NCBI GenBank assembly: GCA_020444275.1
Contig: JAHLLG010000003.1
Span: 362,147 to 426,146, forward strand
Length of the DNA stretch: 64,000 nucleotides
Reading direction: 5' to 3'
Origin: Bacteroidota bacterium
Lineage (GTDB): Bacteria; Bacteroidota; Bacteroidia; Bacteroidales; UBA12077
The notes under the pieces were generated by a model, which was not told the DNA's origin, made no database searches, and was given only the letters and a program-made list of their open reading frames with translations. Both the position numbers and the translations under genes were made by a program. Positions 17,360 through 26,733 of this stretch are shown in pieces. Within the stretch, counting starts at the first letter, position 1, and every line of letters begins with the position of its first letter.

Positions 17360-18169
17360 ATGAATCCCAGATTCTTACTTTCATTTATACTTTTTACCTT
17401 ACTTACCCTAATTGGCAATGGTCAGGAGTTAACTGACGATATGCCCAAAATTTTTTATCGTAACGAACGAACATTTGGTTTTCAAATTAATACAAATGGC
17501 TGGGGTTTAGGCTTTCGATACGGTGATCGTATAAACTATTTCGAGAAAAGAATTTACGAAGTAGATCTGTCTTTGCTAAAACATGAAAAAGAGATAAAAT
17601 CTTCATCAACCTATATTTCATCGGAATCTTTTGTTTTTGGTAAACTAAATTACGCTTTTGATTTACGCTTAGGTTATGGAAAGCAAAATGAGATTTTTAA
17701 TAAGCGAGATCCAGGTAGTGTTGCTGTTCGGTATTTCTATTCCATTGGTCCTTCTGTTGCAATCTTAAAACCAATTTATTACGAAATTCTTTATCCGGTT
17801 AGTGATAGTTTATACGGGGTTAGAGAAGAGAAATTTAATGCAGATATTCATACTTCCGGCGATATTAAAGGGAAAGCATCATTTTTTGAAGGAATCGACG
17901 AGCTTACGTTAGTTCCTGGTGCATATTTTAAATTTGGATTTAATTTCGAGTTTAGTCAGGCAGAAACGCTTATTCATTCGCTTGAAGCCGGTATAATGAT
18001 ACAAGCCTATTTAGATCAACTGGAAATTATGGCGGTTGAAGATAATCAACAGTTTTACTTAACTCTCTTTGCAAGTTATAAGTTTGGCAGAGTAGTTAAT
18101 GCTCAGGAAATATCAGACTCCTATTTAAAGAAGAGAAAACAACGCTTCAGGCTTTTAAATTGGCTGTAA
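17360..18169 (+). CDS. Outer-membrane beta-barrel protein, unknown function
   Basis: 269 residues from the ATG at 17360. The ORF is open 12 codons further up, but that stretch lies inside a terminator hairpin, and the N-terminus MNPRFLLSFILFTLLTLIGNGQ from 17360 is a clean signal peptide. The mature protein shows alternating hydrophobic strands and aromatic-ended segments (FGFQINTNGWGLGFRYGD, FVFGKLNYAFDLRLGYG, YFYSIGPSVA, FKFGFNFEF) and ends in YLTLFASYKFGR plus a basic tail, as in small Bacteroidota barrels. No named family recognised. A possible TAnnTTTG box (17335-17342) gives a leader of about 11 nt. Confidence 0.75.
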   Translation: MNPRFLLSFILFTLLTLIGNGQELTDDMPKIFYRNERTFGFQINTNGWGLGFRYGDRINYFEKRIYEVDLSLLKHEKEIKSSSTYISSESFVFGKLNYAFDLRLGYGKQNEIFNKRDPGSVAVRYFYSIGPSVAILKPIYYEILYPVSDSLYGVREEKFNADIHTSGDIKGKASFFEGIDELTLVPGAYFKFGFNFEFSQAETLIHSLEAGIMIQAYLDQLEIMAVEDNQQFYLTLFASYKFGRVVNAQEISDSYLKKRKQRFRLLNWL

Positions 18170-18216
18170 CTGATTGGGTTTATCTGTAATTATTTAGATT
18201 AATTCTTAGTAATTTC

Positions 18217-19288
<1,072 letters not shown>

Positions 19289-19310
19289 AATACAGACCAA
19301 TGATATGACA

Positions 19311-19346
19311 AAAGCCTGCCGATTTTTATCGCCAGGCTTTTTTATT
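19311..19346 (+). terminator. Terminator between gap and the SiaC-like gene
   Basis: Stem AAAGCCTG / CAGGCTTT, extended inside by CGAT / ATCG around a T loop, then a T run. It lies 22 bp after the gap stop and 18 bp from the stop of the convergent gene. Confidence 0.9.
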
Positions 19347-19363
19347 ATTTTTAAGAAATCTGT

Positions 19364-19741
19364 TTAGTAAATCTCAACAAGCTTAAACGGAACATCAACA
19401 ATATTTTGATAATGTTTTCCTAATTCTAAAACAGCTTCATCATCTTCTTCGTAATACCAGTTAATTTTACACTGATGTCCTTTTGATGAATATTCCTGAA
19501 ATAACTGAAAAAGATCAAGAATAAATTTTGAAGAACCACTGTTAATATATTCGAGTTGCACATTAACCAGGGTTTCATTTTGCGGATTTTTAAAATAACC
19601 GTTTACCCATGCAAATAATTTGCTATAAAACTCTTCCGGATTTTCGGGGATCGACCTTCCAATTATTTTTAAAATACCAGATTGGGCATCGAAATTAACA
19701 TAAGGAGTTTTAACTGTCTTTTCAATTACCAATTCTTCCAT
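19364..19741 (-). CDS. SiaC-type regulatory phosphoprotein (DUF1987)
   Basis: 125 residues, full length for DUF1987. KTPYVNFDAQSGILKIIGRSIPENPEEFY is the family start, followed by an LEYINSGSSKFILDLF strand-helix and CKINWYYEEDDEAVLELG. In Pseudomonas, SiaC binds and activates the diguanylate cyclase SiaD and is switched by the SiaB kinase and SiaA phosphatase at a Thr in this central helix; here the matching segment is NSGSSK, so a Ser would take that role. No siaA, siaB or cyclase gene is in the window. It follows the ABC permease by 11 bp on the same strand and may be translated from the same mRNA. Confidence 0.85.
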   Translation of the reverse strand: MEELVIEKTVKTPYVNFDAQSGILKIIGRSIPENPEEFYSKLFAWVNGYFKNPQNETLVNVQLEYINSGSSKFILDLFQLFQEYSSKGHQCKINWYYEEDDEAVLELGKHYQNIVDVPFKLVEIY

Positions 19742-19752
19742 AATACAACTTA

Positions 19753-20991
19753 TTATTCGTAACGTAATGAAATTATAGGATCAAGTTTCGACGCTTTAAT
19801 TGCCGGAAATAATCCTGATACTAAGCCAACTATAAAACATAAAAATACTCCGCTTAATATCCAAAACCAGGGAATTATAAATATCCCTCCGGTTACGAAA
19901 GATACAACATTTCCGATTAAAATCCCTAAAATAATTCCAAAAAATCCTCCCAGTTGTCCAATAATTACTGATTCATAAAGGAATTGTCGACGTATGGTCG
20001 AGGCCTTGGCACCAATAGCTTTTCTAATGCCAATTTCCCTGGTTCTTTCCGTAACGGATACGAGCATGATATTCATTAATCCAATGGCAGCTCCGAATAA
20101 GGTAATTATTCCTATGATTGTTGCTGCTATGGTAACATATTTAATATTCTCAATAAGCATGTTCGATAAGTTATCGCTTGATTCAATAGTGAAATTACTA
20201 TTCTCAAAACTACGAAGCTTTCTGATTACCCTGAAGCTTCCTTCAGCTTCGTTAATGGCTGCTTTCAATAGTTGAGAATTATTAGGTAAAACCGAAATTC
20301 TAAAATTCATATTCGGACGCGAAAAATACTGCCTGACACTAGTTATGGGCAGAATGCAAATTTTATCGCCCGATGAACCAAAGCTGGAACCTTTTTCTTT
20401 TAAAATTCCAACAATTTTATATTTACCATTACCAATGCCTATAATTTTATTCAGAGGTTCTTCTCCTTCTATAAAAAGCTCATCGGCTAAGCCAGAACCT
20501 ATAACTACCACATGCGAATTCGACTGAATATCATTTATAGTTAAATTTCTGCCGACTTTTATTTCGTACCCTGAAGTTATCAGGTAGTTTTCATCTGATC
20601 CGACAACCGGAATATTTGGATTGGTTTTTTCCGATTTATATTTTACAGTTGCAATTTCCGATGCCATGGTTGATATGGAAACAAGTGCAGGAAAATCATA
20701 CGTTTCTTTAAATTCCGTAGCTTCGCGAAATTCAATGTTTCTATATCGTTCTACTCGGCCTCCAACACGAACTCTGCTTTCTCGATTAACAATGGTAAAT
20801 GTATTGGCTCCCATACTTCTGAACTGACTGCTTATTGATCCTTTTATGGAATCGATGGCTGTTAATATTCCAACCAGTGCCATTATGCCAAATGCAATAA
20901 TAACAATAGTCAGAATTGTCCTTAACAAGTTGGAGCGGATCGCACCAAAAGCAATTCTTAAATTTTCTATGAATAAGCTTTTTACAAACAT
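19753..20991 (-). CDS. MacB/FtsX-type ABC transporter permease
   Basis: 412 residues from the ATG at 20991. One N-terminal membrane segment (LLRTILTIVIIAFGIMALVGI), a periplasmic MacB_PCD domain (about 60-270), then three membrane helices in the FtsX domain (VTIAATIIGIITLFGAAIGL, SERTREIGIRKAIGAK motif, and the C-terminal pair). This is the membrane half of a lipoprotein or peptide extrusion pump. No ATPase gene is adjacent. The longer ORF begins at a TTG (21030) that is the -33 box of a good promoter, so the ATG 39 bp downstream was chosen. The leader is only a few bases long. Probably co-transcribed with the SiaC-like gene. Confidence 0.88.
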   Translation of the reverse strand: MFVKSLFIENLRIAFGAIRSNLLRTILTIVIIAFGIMALVGILTAIDSIKGSISSQFRSMGANTFTIVNRESRVRVGGRVERYRNIEFREATEFKETYDFPALVSISTMASEIATVKYKSEKTNPNIPVVGSDENYLITSGYEIKVGRNLTINDIQSNSHVVVIGSGLADELFIEGEEPLNKIIGIGNGKYKIVGILKEKGSSFGSSGDKICILPITSVRQYFSRPNMNFRISVLPNNSQLLKAAINEAEGSFRVIRKLRSFENSNFTIESSDNLSNMLIENIKYVTIAATIIGIITLFGAAIGLMNIMLVSVTERTREIGIRKAIGAKASTIRRQFLYESVIIGQLGGFFGIILGILIGNVVSFVTGGIFIIPWFWILSGVFLCFIVGLVSGLFPAIKASKLDPIISLRYE

Positions 20992-21000
20992 ATGGTATGT

Positions 21001-21030
21001 CAAAAATAATATATCGGTGTTACGTTTCAA
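21001..21030 (-). promoter_or_regulatory. Promoter of the ABC permease gene
   Basis: On the minus strand: TTG (21030-21028), 19-bp spacer, TATTTTTG (21008-21001). The ATG follows 9 bp after the -7 box, so the transcript is nearly leaderless. Confidence 0.75.
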
Positions 21031-21198
21031 ATAAAATGAGAGGATTTCATAGCCTAAACATTGAAGTTAACTTTTGAAATTTGTAATTTTACTTTTACAC
21101 TCTTTGTAGAACAATTTTGCTAAATAAAAATTAGCAACTATATGACCTTTATTACCTACCATACCGGATTAAATATCAAAATCATAAATACATAAATT

Positions 21199-21729
21199 AT
21201 GTTTACACCAAAAACGAATTATGCTAAAATTGCATATGATACGATTTTGTTTTTTGTTTCAACAGGTCAGGTTAGAAAAATGAATGAAGATAAAATCTCT
21301 GCTGATCTTAAATTAAAAGTGGCGTGTTTTGTTTCTGTTTTTGATTTGAATGATACATTACTAAGTTGTTATGGTACAATCGATCCTCAAACCGATTCGT
21401 TGTATGAGGAGATTATTCAAAATGCTGCCAAGGCAGCTAAAAATGATAATTACGAACCCATAAAAAAAGACCAGCTTGGGCAGATTAAAGTGGTTGTTGA
21501 TGTATTATCAGCTCTGCATAAAGTAGAAAACAAAGCTGAATTAAAACCTCAAAAGCATGGATTAGTTCTAAAAACAACAGCAGGGAAAACAGGTTTTATA
21601 ATGCCCAATAAAAAAGGAATAAAAACAGTTGAGGATCAAATAAAGTTTATTAAAAAAGAAAATAAAATTACTGAACAAGATAATTCGGAGCTGGAACTTT
21701 GGTATTTTAAATCAACACGATACAACTAA
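21199..21729 (+). CDS. amrA: AmmeMemoRadiSam system protein A (AMMECR1 domain)
   Basis: 176 residues. The order of elements fits AMMECR1: N-terminal helix (YAKIAYDTILFFVSTG), CFVSVFDLNDTLLSCYGTID (where human AMMECR1 has its LRGCIG motif), YEEIIQNAAKAAKNDNYEPI, and LGQIKVVVDVLSALHKV. The C-terminal third is more diverged than in archaeal members. It is the first gene of a tight cluster with acylphosphatase, radical SAM and Memo genes (gaps 4, 1 and -4 bp), which fixes its assignment. The biochemical role of the cassette is not established. Confidence 0.85.
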   Translation: MFTPKTNYAKIAYDTILFFVSTGQVRKMNEDKISADLKLKVACFVSVFDLNDTLLSCYGTIDPQTDSLYEEIIQNAAKAAKNDNYEPIKKDQLGQIKVVVDVLSALHKVENKAELKPQKHGLVLKTTAGKTGFIMPNKKGIKTVEDQIKFIKKENKITEQDNSELELWYFKSTRYN

Positions 21730-21733
21730 GTAT

Positions 21734-22003
21734 ATGATAAAGAGTATTAAAATAAACATTTATGGCAAAGTGCAAGGTGTAGGTTTTAGATATAGTACCT
21801 TGCAAAAAGCTAACGAATTAGGTATAGCTGGTTTTGTTAAGAACCGTGTTGATGGGAGTGTATATATAGAAGCAGATGGAGAACCTGATACGCTGAAAGA
21901 ATTTATTGCATGGTGCCATCGGGGACCTTCAAGAGCAAGAGTAGATGATGTTAAAATGGAGGATATACCATATAATAATTACAAACATTTTACGGTAAAG
22001 TAA
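21734..22003 (+). CDS. acyP: Acylphosphatase
   Basis: 89 residues. It hydrolyses acyl phosphates. Catalytic motif GKVQGVGFRYS gives Arg19 as the phosphate-binding residue and GFVKN gives Asn37; the family pattern is complete. It is embedded between the AMMECR1 and radical SAM genes with gaps of 4 and 1 bp, so an acyl phosphate or a related mixed anhydride may be part of that pathway (inference). Confidence 0.95.
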   Translation: MIKSIKINIYGKVQGVGFRYSTLQKANELGIAGFVKNRVDGSVYIEADGEPDTLKEFIAWCHRGPSRARVDDVKMEDIPYNNYKHFTVK

Positions 22004-22004
22004 T

Positions 22005-23024
22005 ATGGAAGCGAAATATTATAGCAGGTTAGAAGGGAGTAAGGTAAAGTGTGAATTGTGTCCTCACAACTGTATTATTGACGCTGGTAAGTATGGAATC
22101 TGTAAAGTTAGACGAAATGATGCTGGAATTTTAGATGTAAGAAATTTCGAAATCGTTTCATCTTTGGGATTCGATCCTATAGAAAAAAAACCTCTATATC
22201 ATTTCTATACTGGAGCAGAAATTCTTTCAGTGGGTAGCTTAGGATGTAATTTGCAGTGTCAGTTTTGCCAAAATTGGCAAATTTCGCAAACATCAGTAAA
22301 AGATTTTGAGCAAGGGGCCGAGAAAATAACTGTTAACGAAATTATTAATATCGCACAATCAAGAGCTGGCAATGTTGGAATAGCATATACCTATAACGAA
22401 CCTGTTATTTTTTATGAGTTTATGCTGGAAATAGCTAAAAGAGCAAATGAACTGGGGCTTAAAAATGTAATGGTCACTAATGGATTTATTAATCCTGAAC
22501 CATTAAATGAGCTTCATCAATATATAGATGCTTATAGCGTAGACCTTAAAGCTTTCAATAATGATTTCTTTGCGAAGTACACAAAATCAAAATTAGCTCC
22601 CGTATTAGATACTTTAATTAGTATTGCGAAGGCAGACAAACATCTGGAGGTTACAAATTTAATAATCCCAGGATTAAATGATGATTCGGAGGAGTTTGAG
22701 CAGATGGTAAAATGGATACAAGAAAATTTAGGGAAGCAAACAGTTTTACATATTTCAAGATACTATCCAACATATAAGTTAAATGTGCAGCAAACTTCTG
22801 TGGATAAAATGCTCGAGCTTAATAGCATTGCAAAAACTTACCTCGATTTTGTTTATTTAGGAAACGTTTTGCTGGAAGATGGAAATAATACATTCTGTCC
22901 TGATTGTGGTGAGTTGTTAGTTAAACGAACAGGGTATATGACTCGAAAACAGTCTGTTAACAATCAGGGAGATTGCATAAAATGTGGAACGCACGTTTTT
23001 AACTTTTTAAATCCAAAATCATGA
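22005..23024 (+). CDS. amrS: AmmeMemoRadiSam system radical SAM enzyme
   Basis: 339 residues. The radical SAM CxxxCxxC motif is SLGCNLQCQFCQNW (Cys81, 85, 88). The N-terminus has a separate Cys set (CELCPHNC near 16-23 and GICKVR), and the C-terminus a zinc-ribbon-like CPDCG ... CIKCG pair, both typical of this family, which is related to pyruvate formate-lyase activases. GNVGIAYTYNEPVIFYEF is the GGE-like region. It overlaps the Memo gene by 4 bp (ATGA). Substrate unknown. Confidence 0.93.
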   Translation: MEAKYYSRLEGSKVKCELCPHNCIIDAGKYGICKVRRNDAGILDVRNFEIVSSLGFDPIEKKPLYHFYTGAEILSVGSLGCNLQCQFCQNWQISQTSVKDFEQGAEKITVNEIINIAQSRAGNVGIAYTYNEPVIFYEFMLEIAKRANELGLKNVMVTNGFINPEPLNELHQYIDAYSVDLKAFNNDFFAKYTKSKLAPVLDTLISIAKADKHLEVTNLIIPGLNDDSEEFEQMVKWIQENLGKQTVLHISRYYPTYKLNVQQTSVDKMLELNSIAKTYLDFVYLGNVLLEDGNNTFCPDCGELLVKRTGYMTRKQSVNNQGDCIKCGTHVFNFLNPKS

Positions 23025-23854
23025 AAATAAGAAAATCGGCTGTGGCCGGGAAGTTCTATCCGGCAGATAAACAATCTTTAATTGATCAGATTGAATCCAT
23101 TCGAAGTAAAGAGCTTCCGAATATAAACCTGGATTTAAAAAAGAATTTTATTTTGGGTGGAGTTGTTCCACATGCCGGATATATGTTCTCTGCATTTCAG
23201 GCTGTGCATTTTTTTGAAATCGTGAAACAGTCGTCGCAGCATTTCGATACGGTGGTTATTATTAATCCTAATCATACAGGCTTAGGGCACGAAATTGCAT
23301 TCGACGCAAACGATAGCTGGGAAACGCCATTAGGAAATGTATCGCTCGACACTGAGTTTGGTGAAAGCTTAGGAATTGATTTTTCGGATATCGAGCAGTT
23401 AAGAGAGCATTCCGGTGAAGTTATGGTACCATACCTGCAATATTTTTTCGATGATGAATTTAAGATTGCACCTATAACATTATCAAATCAAACATATAAA
23501 AATGCTCGGTTTTTAGCTGAGCGTTTAAAAGAAGGAGCCTCAATTTTAGATCGGAATATCCTAATAATTGCATCATCGGATTTTTCACATTTCTTATCTC
23601 CCGAAGAAGGTAGAGAGAAGGATGCATTGGTGCTCGAAAATATTATTACATTAGATTCTCCGGCTATTGAAAAGGTAATTCGTAAAAAAAATATTTCTGT
23701 TTGTGGTTATGGCCCGATTATGACTCTCATTGAATATGCTAAGCTAACAAGTTCAAATCCTAAGGTCGATATACTGAAAATTGGTCATTCAGGAGAGATT
23801 ATTCCTTCGCATGAGGTTGTTGATTATGTTTCCATTCTGTTTTCCGATTACTAA
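23021..23854 (+). CDS. amrB: AmmeMemoRadiSam system protein B (Memo family)
   Basis: 277 residues. Memo-like fold related to non-haem iron ring-opening dioxygenases. AVAGKFYPAD opens the protein; GGVVPHAGYMFS (His51), INPNHTGLG, HSGEVMVPYLQY, IASSDFSHF and SVCGYGP carry the His/His/Cys metal site residues known in human MEMO1. The start overlaps the radical SAM stop by 4 bp, indicating translational coupling. Last gene of the four-gene cassette. Confidence 0.93.
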   Translation: MKIRKSAVAGKFYPADKQSLIDQIESIRSKELPNINLDLKKNFILGGVVPHAGYMFSAFQAVHFFEIVKQSSQHFDTVVIINPNHTGLGHEIAFDANDSWETPLGNVSLDTEFGESLGIDFSDIEQLREHSGEVMVPYLQYFFDDEFKIAPITLSNQTYKNARFLAERLKEGASILDRNILIIASSDFSHFLSPEEGREKDALVLENIITLDSPAIEKVIRKKNISVCGYGPIMTLIEYAKLTSSNPKVDILKIGHSGEIIPSHEVVDYVSILFSDY

Positions 23855-23875
23855 TAAAGTTTAATTGATAAGTTT

Positions 23876-23883
23876 TATATTTG
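23876..23883 (+). promoter_or_regulatory. Probable -7 box for the DUF2752 gene
   Basis: TATATTTG (TAnnTTTG), 18 bp before the ATG at 23902. No TTG at the expected -33 distance. Confidence 0.4.
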
Positions 23884-23901
23884 ATCTTTTAATCAAAATG
23901 C

Positions 23902-24201
23902 ATGGTAAATAAATTAATTCGTTGGTTAGAATCGCATCAGCAAGCTTGTTTTTATAAAAAATATTTAGGCGTTGAGTGCCCGGGATGTGGCATGCAAAGA
24001 TCATTTATAGAACTGCTCAAAGGAAATTTTGTAGAGAGTTTTGTGTTGTATCCTGCATTACTACCCACAATAGGACTTATCGGTTATTTGTTTTTACATC
24101 TGCTATTTAAATTTAAAAATGGAGCAAACGTTTTAAAAAATCTGTTCATTATAAATGCAATTATAGTTGTTTTAAGCTATATTTATAAATTATTAACTTA
24201 A
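23902..24201 (+). CDS. DUF2752 small membrane protein
   Basis: 99 residues. The signature GVECPGCGMQRSFIELLKGNF followed by two membrane helices (LYPALLPTIGLIGYLFLHLLF, LFIINAIIVVLSYIYKLL) is DUF2752. Function unknown. An earlier ATG four bases upstream (23898) runs into a stop after four codons and is in another frame. It precedes a second membrane gene by 12 bp. Confidence 0.88.
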   Translation: MVNKLIRWLESHQQACFYKKYLGVECPGCGMQRSFIELLKGNFVESFVLYPALLPTIGLIGYLFLHLLFKFKNGANVLKNLFIINAIIVVLSYIYKLLT

Positions 24202-24213
24202 AGACCCAATTTT

Positions 24214-24576
24214 ATGGAAAATACAACTACTCAACAGCAAAATGTACAACCAATTGTTCAGCAGCCTTTACCCAATTCAACAGCTGTATTAGTTTTAGGA
24301 ATTTTATCGATAGCAATATGTTGGTGCTATGGATTATTTGGTGTAACAATGGGAATTATTGCCTTGGTGTTATCAGGAAAAGCAAGATCTCTTTATGCTG
24401 AAAATCCAGATCTATATACCGAAGGTTCATTTAAAAATATGAAAGCCGGAAGAATATGTGCAATTATTGGCACCATATTATCTTCAATCTACATAGCGAT
24501 TGTTATTATTTACTTACTTGTTGTTGGTGCTGCACTTGGAACACTATTTACACAATTTCCCTGGGAAAATTTATAG
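24214..24576 (+). CDS. CCC-motif / DUF4190-like membrane protein
   Basis: 120 residues. A Gln/Pro-rich N-terminus (about 1-22) precedes two or three membrane segments (AVLVLGILSIAICWCYGLFGV, GIIALVLSG, ICAIIGTILSSIYIAIVIIYLLVV). The pattern fits the Bacteroidota CCC-motif membrane proteins, which I recall being found next to DUF2752 genes. The charged loop SGKARSLYAENPDLY separates the helices. Function unknown; likely an operon with the DUF2752 gene. Confidence 0.78.
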   Translation: MENTTTQQQNVQPIVQQPLPNSTAVLVLGILSIAICWCYGLFGVTMGIIALVLSGKARSLYAENPDLYTEGSFKNMKAGRICAIIGTILSSIYIAIVIIYLLVVGAALGTLFTQFPWENL

Positions 24577-24596
24577 TATTATCATAAATTTATGCT

Positions 24597-24631
24597 AAGT
24601 GGATGTACTCTTTGAGTCATCCACTTTTTTA
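24597..24631 (+). terminator. Terminator after the CCC-motif gene
   Basis: Stem AAGTGGATG / CATCCACTT with a further ACTC / GAGT pair inside, then six T. It lies 21 bp after the stop. Confidence 0.88.
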
Positions 24632-24660
24632 TTCTGTATTAAAATCAGTAATTTTCGGCC

Positions 24661-25704
24661 ATGGAATTACCAAAACGAATAAAGGCGTTTGTTCAGCTTG
24701 GAGCATTTTTGAGATCATTCTCACAAGGCGATTCTTCATCGGAGTTTGGTCAACAGTTACACGAGATTGTTCTAAATGATCATATATATAATCCCTGGTT
24801 TACAGAGAAAAATGTAAAACAAGCTATTGAAGCTATTGCAAATTCTTTGCTTCCGGAGAAAATAGAAAAATGGGTTAGCCGATATCCAAATCTACAAAAT
24901 CAAAAATCCATTAAAAGAATTGGAGTAATTACTGCAGGAAATATCCCTTTAGTTGGTTTTCACGATTTTATCACGGTGCTTTTATCAGGGAACACATTTA
25001 TTGGCAAATTGTCATCAAAAGACAACCGGCTGCTAAAGTTTATTGCTGAGTATCTTATATCCATAGACTCTGAATTTAAGCAACACATTTATTTCACAGA
25101 AAATAAACTCGAGAATTTTGATGCTGTTATTGCAACGGGTAGTAATAATACAGCGAGGTATTTCGAATATTATTTTGGGAAATATCCTCATATCATAAGA
25201 AAAAACAGAAGCTCTGTTGCTGTATTGAATGGGAAAGAATCTGAAGAAGAAATTCTCCAGCTGGCAAATGATTTTTTTAGCTACTTTGGTTTAGGATGCA
25301 GAAATGTTTCTAAAATATTCTTGCCGAAGGATTATTGTTTCGATCTCTTTTTTGAAAATATTGAGCATTATAGTTTTTTATACAGTCATAATAAATATGC
25401 CAATAATTACGATTACAATAAGTCGGTTTATTTAATGAATCAGATTCAGCATTTCGACAATGGTTTTGTAATCGTTAAGGAAGATGAAGGTTTATCATCG
25501 CCGATAGGTGTAATCTATTTTCAATATTATGATGATATAAATAAAGTAAAGGAATACATCCAGTTAAATAGTGATCAAATACAGTGTGTGGTTTCAAAGT
25601 CAGGTTTGGTTGAAGATGCAATTCCGTTTGGGAATGCCCAACAACCTGAGCTGTGGGATTATGCCGATAATGTGGATACCATGAAATTTCTTTTAAATCT
25701 TTAG
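24661..25704 (+). CDS. Acyl-CoA reductase-like (LuxC family) protein
   Basis: 347 residues. LuxC/acyl-CoA reductase family members use NADPH to reduce acyl-CoA to aldehyde. Seen here: GVITAGNIPLVGFHDFITVLLSGNTFIGKLSSKD (cofactor-binding region) and SYFGLGCRNVSKIFLP, whose Cys matches the acyl-thioester Cys of aldehyde dehydrogenase-fold enzymes. In Bacteroidota this gene is common and its physiological substrate is not known to me. Followed by miaA after 9 bp, probably one transcript. Confidence 0.85.
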   Translation: MELPKRIKAFVQLGAFLRSFSQGDSSSEFGQQLHEIVLNDHIYNPWFTEKNVKQAIEAIANSLLPEKIEKWVSRYPNLQNQKSIKRIGVITAGNIPLVGFHDFITVLLSGNTFIGKLSSKDNRLLKFIAEYLISIDSEFKQHIYFTENKLENFDAVIATGSNNTARYFEYYFGKYPHIIRKNRSSVAVLNGKESEEEILQLANDFFSYFGLGCRNVSKIFLPKDYCFDLFFENIEHYSFLYSHNKYANNYDYNKSVYLMNQIQHFDNGFVIVKEDEGLSSPIGVIYFQYYDDINKVKEYIQLNSDQIQCVVSKSGLVEDAIPFGNAQQPELWDYADNVDTMKFLLNL

Positions 25705-25713
25705 GTCTGTAAA

Positions 25714-26610
25714 ATGAATAGTCTTATTGTAATTTTGGGTCCTACCGGAATAGGTAAAACAGATTTAAGCATTGATATTGCAAAAGCATTTAATACAGAG
25801 ATCATATCTTCTGATTCACGACAGGTTTATAAAGAACTAAAAATTGGAACGGCTGTGCCTACCAATGAGCAGCTAAAAAAAGTAAAGCATCATTTTATTG
25901 GTAACAAATCTATTTACGATTATTATAATGCTAGCATGTTCGAGTATGAAGTGCTCGATACTTTAAATGAGCTTTTCCAAAAGAAAGAACACGTTGTAAT
26001 GACAGGTGGTTCAGGTATGTATATTAATGCAGTTTGCGATGGTATTGACGAGCTTCCAACTATAGATCAAAAATTACGCGAAGATTTGATAAGGAAATAT
26101 GAAGAAGAAGGAATTGAAAGCCTGCGTTTACAGTTAAAGATTCTCGATCCGGTTTCGTATGAAAAAATTGATCTGAAAAATCCAAAGCGTATCTTAAAAG
26201 CTTTGGAAGTAAGCATTCAGACAGGAAAACCGTATTCGTCATTTTTAACCCAACCCAAAAAACAAAGAGAATTTAATATTATAAAGATAGGTTTGCAGCG
26301 AGATCGTGAAGAATTATATGAGAGAATTAATATTCGTGTTGATCAAATGGTTGAAGAGGGCTTAATCGAAGAAGCCGGGAGATACTGCAAAGATCGTCAC
26401 CTGAACTCTTTAAATACTGTTGGATATAAGGAGTTATTCGAATATTTTGATGGTAAAATAACCCAGGAAAAAGCTATTGAGCTGATTAAGAGAAATTCAA
26501 GACACTATGCAAAACGTCAGATTTCATGGTTCTCTCGCGATAAAGATATCGTTTGGTTTCATCCTGAAAAGAAAGATGAAATTATTAGCTATATAAAAAG
26601 TTTGCTGTAA
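25714..26610 (+). CDS. miaA: tRNA dimethylallyltransferase
   Basis: 298 residues. It adds a dimethylallyl group to N6 of A37 in tRNAs reading UNN codons. P-loop GPTGIGKTDLS at the N-terminus, SSDSRQVYKELKIGTA (tRNA/substrate loop), GGSGMYINAV, and the C-terminal LNTVGYKELFEYFDGK and RHYAKRQISWF motifs. Full length. Confidence 0.96.
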   Translation: MNSLIVILGPTGIGKTDLSIDIAKAFNTEIISSDSRQVYKELKIGTAVPTNEQLKKVKHHFIGNKSIYDYYNASMFEYEVLDTLNELFQKKEHVVMTGGSGMYINAVCDGIDELPTIDQKLREDLIRKYEEEGIESLRLQLKILDPVSYEKIDLKNPKRILKALEVSIQTGKPYSSFLTQPKKQREFNIIKIGLQRDREELYERINIRVDQMVEEGLIEEAGRYCKDRHLNSLNTVGYKELFEYFDGKITQEKAIELIKRNSRHYAKRQISWFSRDKDIVWFHPEKKDEIISYIKSLL

Positions 26611-26678
26611 TTTTAGATAATTGAAATATAATAACTCTACCTGTAAACTAGCAAAAAGTTTTGAGTGTTGAGTTACTA

Positions 26679-26731
26679 ACTCCGGCCTTCAGGGCGGAGT
26701 CAATGAACAGAAATAAATCGGGCTTTAGCCC
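26679..26731. repeat. Two GC-rich small palindromes upstream of the Nudix gene
   Basis: The first (26679-26700) pairs ACTCCG with CGGAGT around GCCTTCAGGG; the second (26720-26731) pairs GGGCT with AGCCC around TT. They stand out as GC-rich in an AT-rich spacer. The second ends 2 bp before the Nudix ATG, so it may fold over the ribosome entry site. They resemble short dispersed extragenic palindromes. Confidence 0.6.
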
Positions 26732-26733
26732 AA

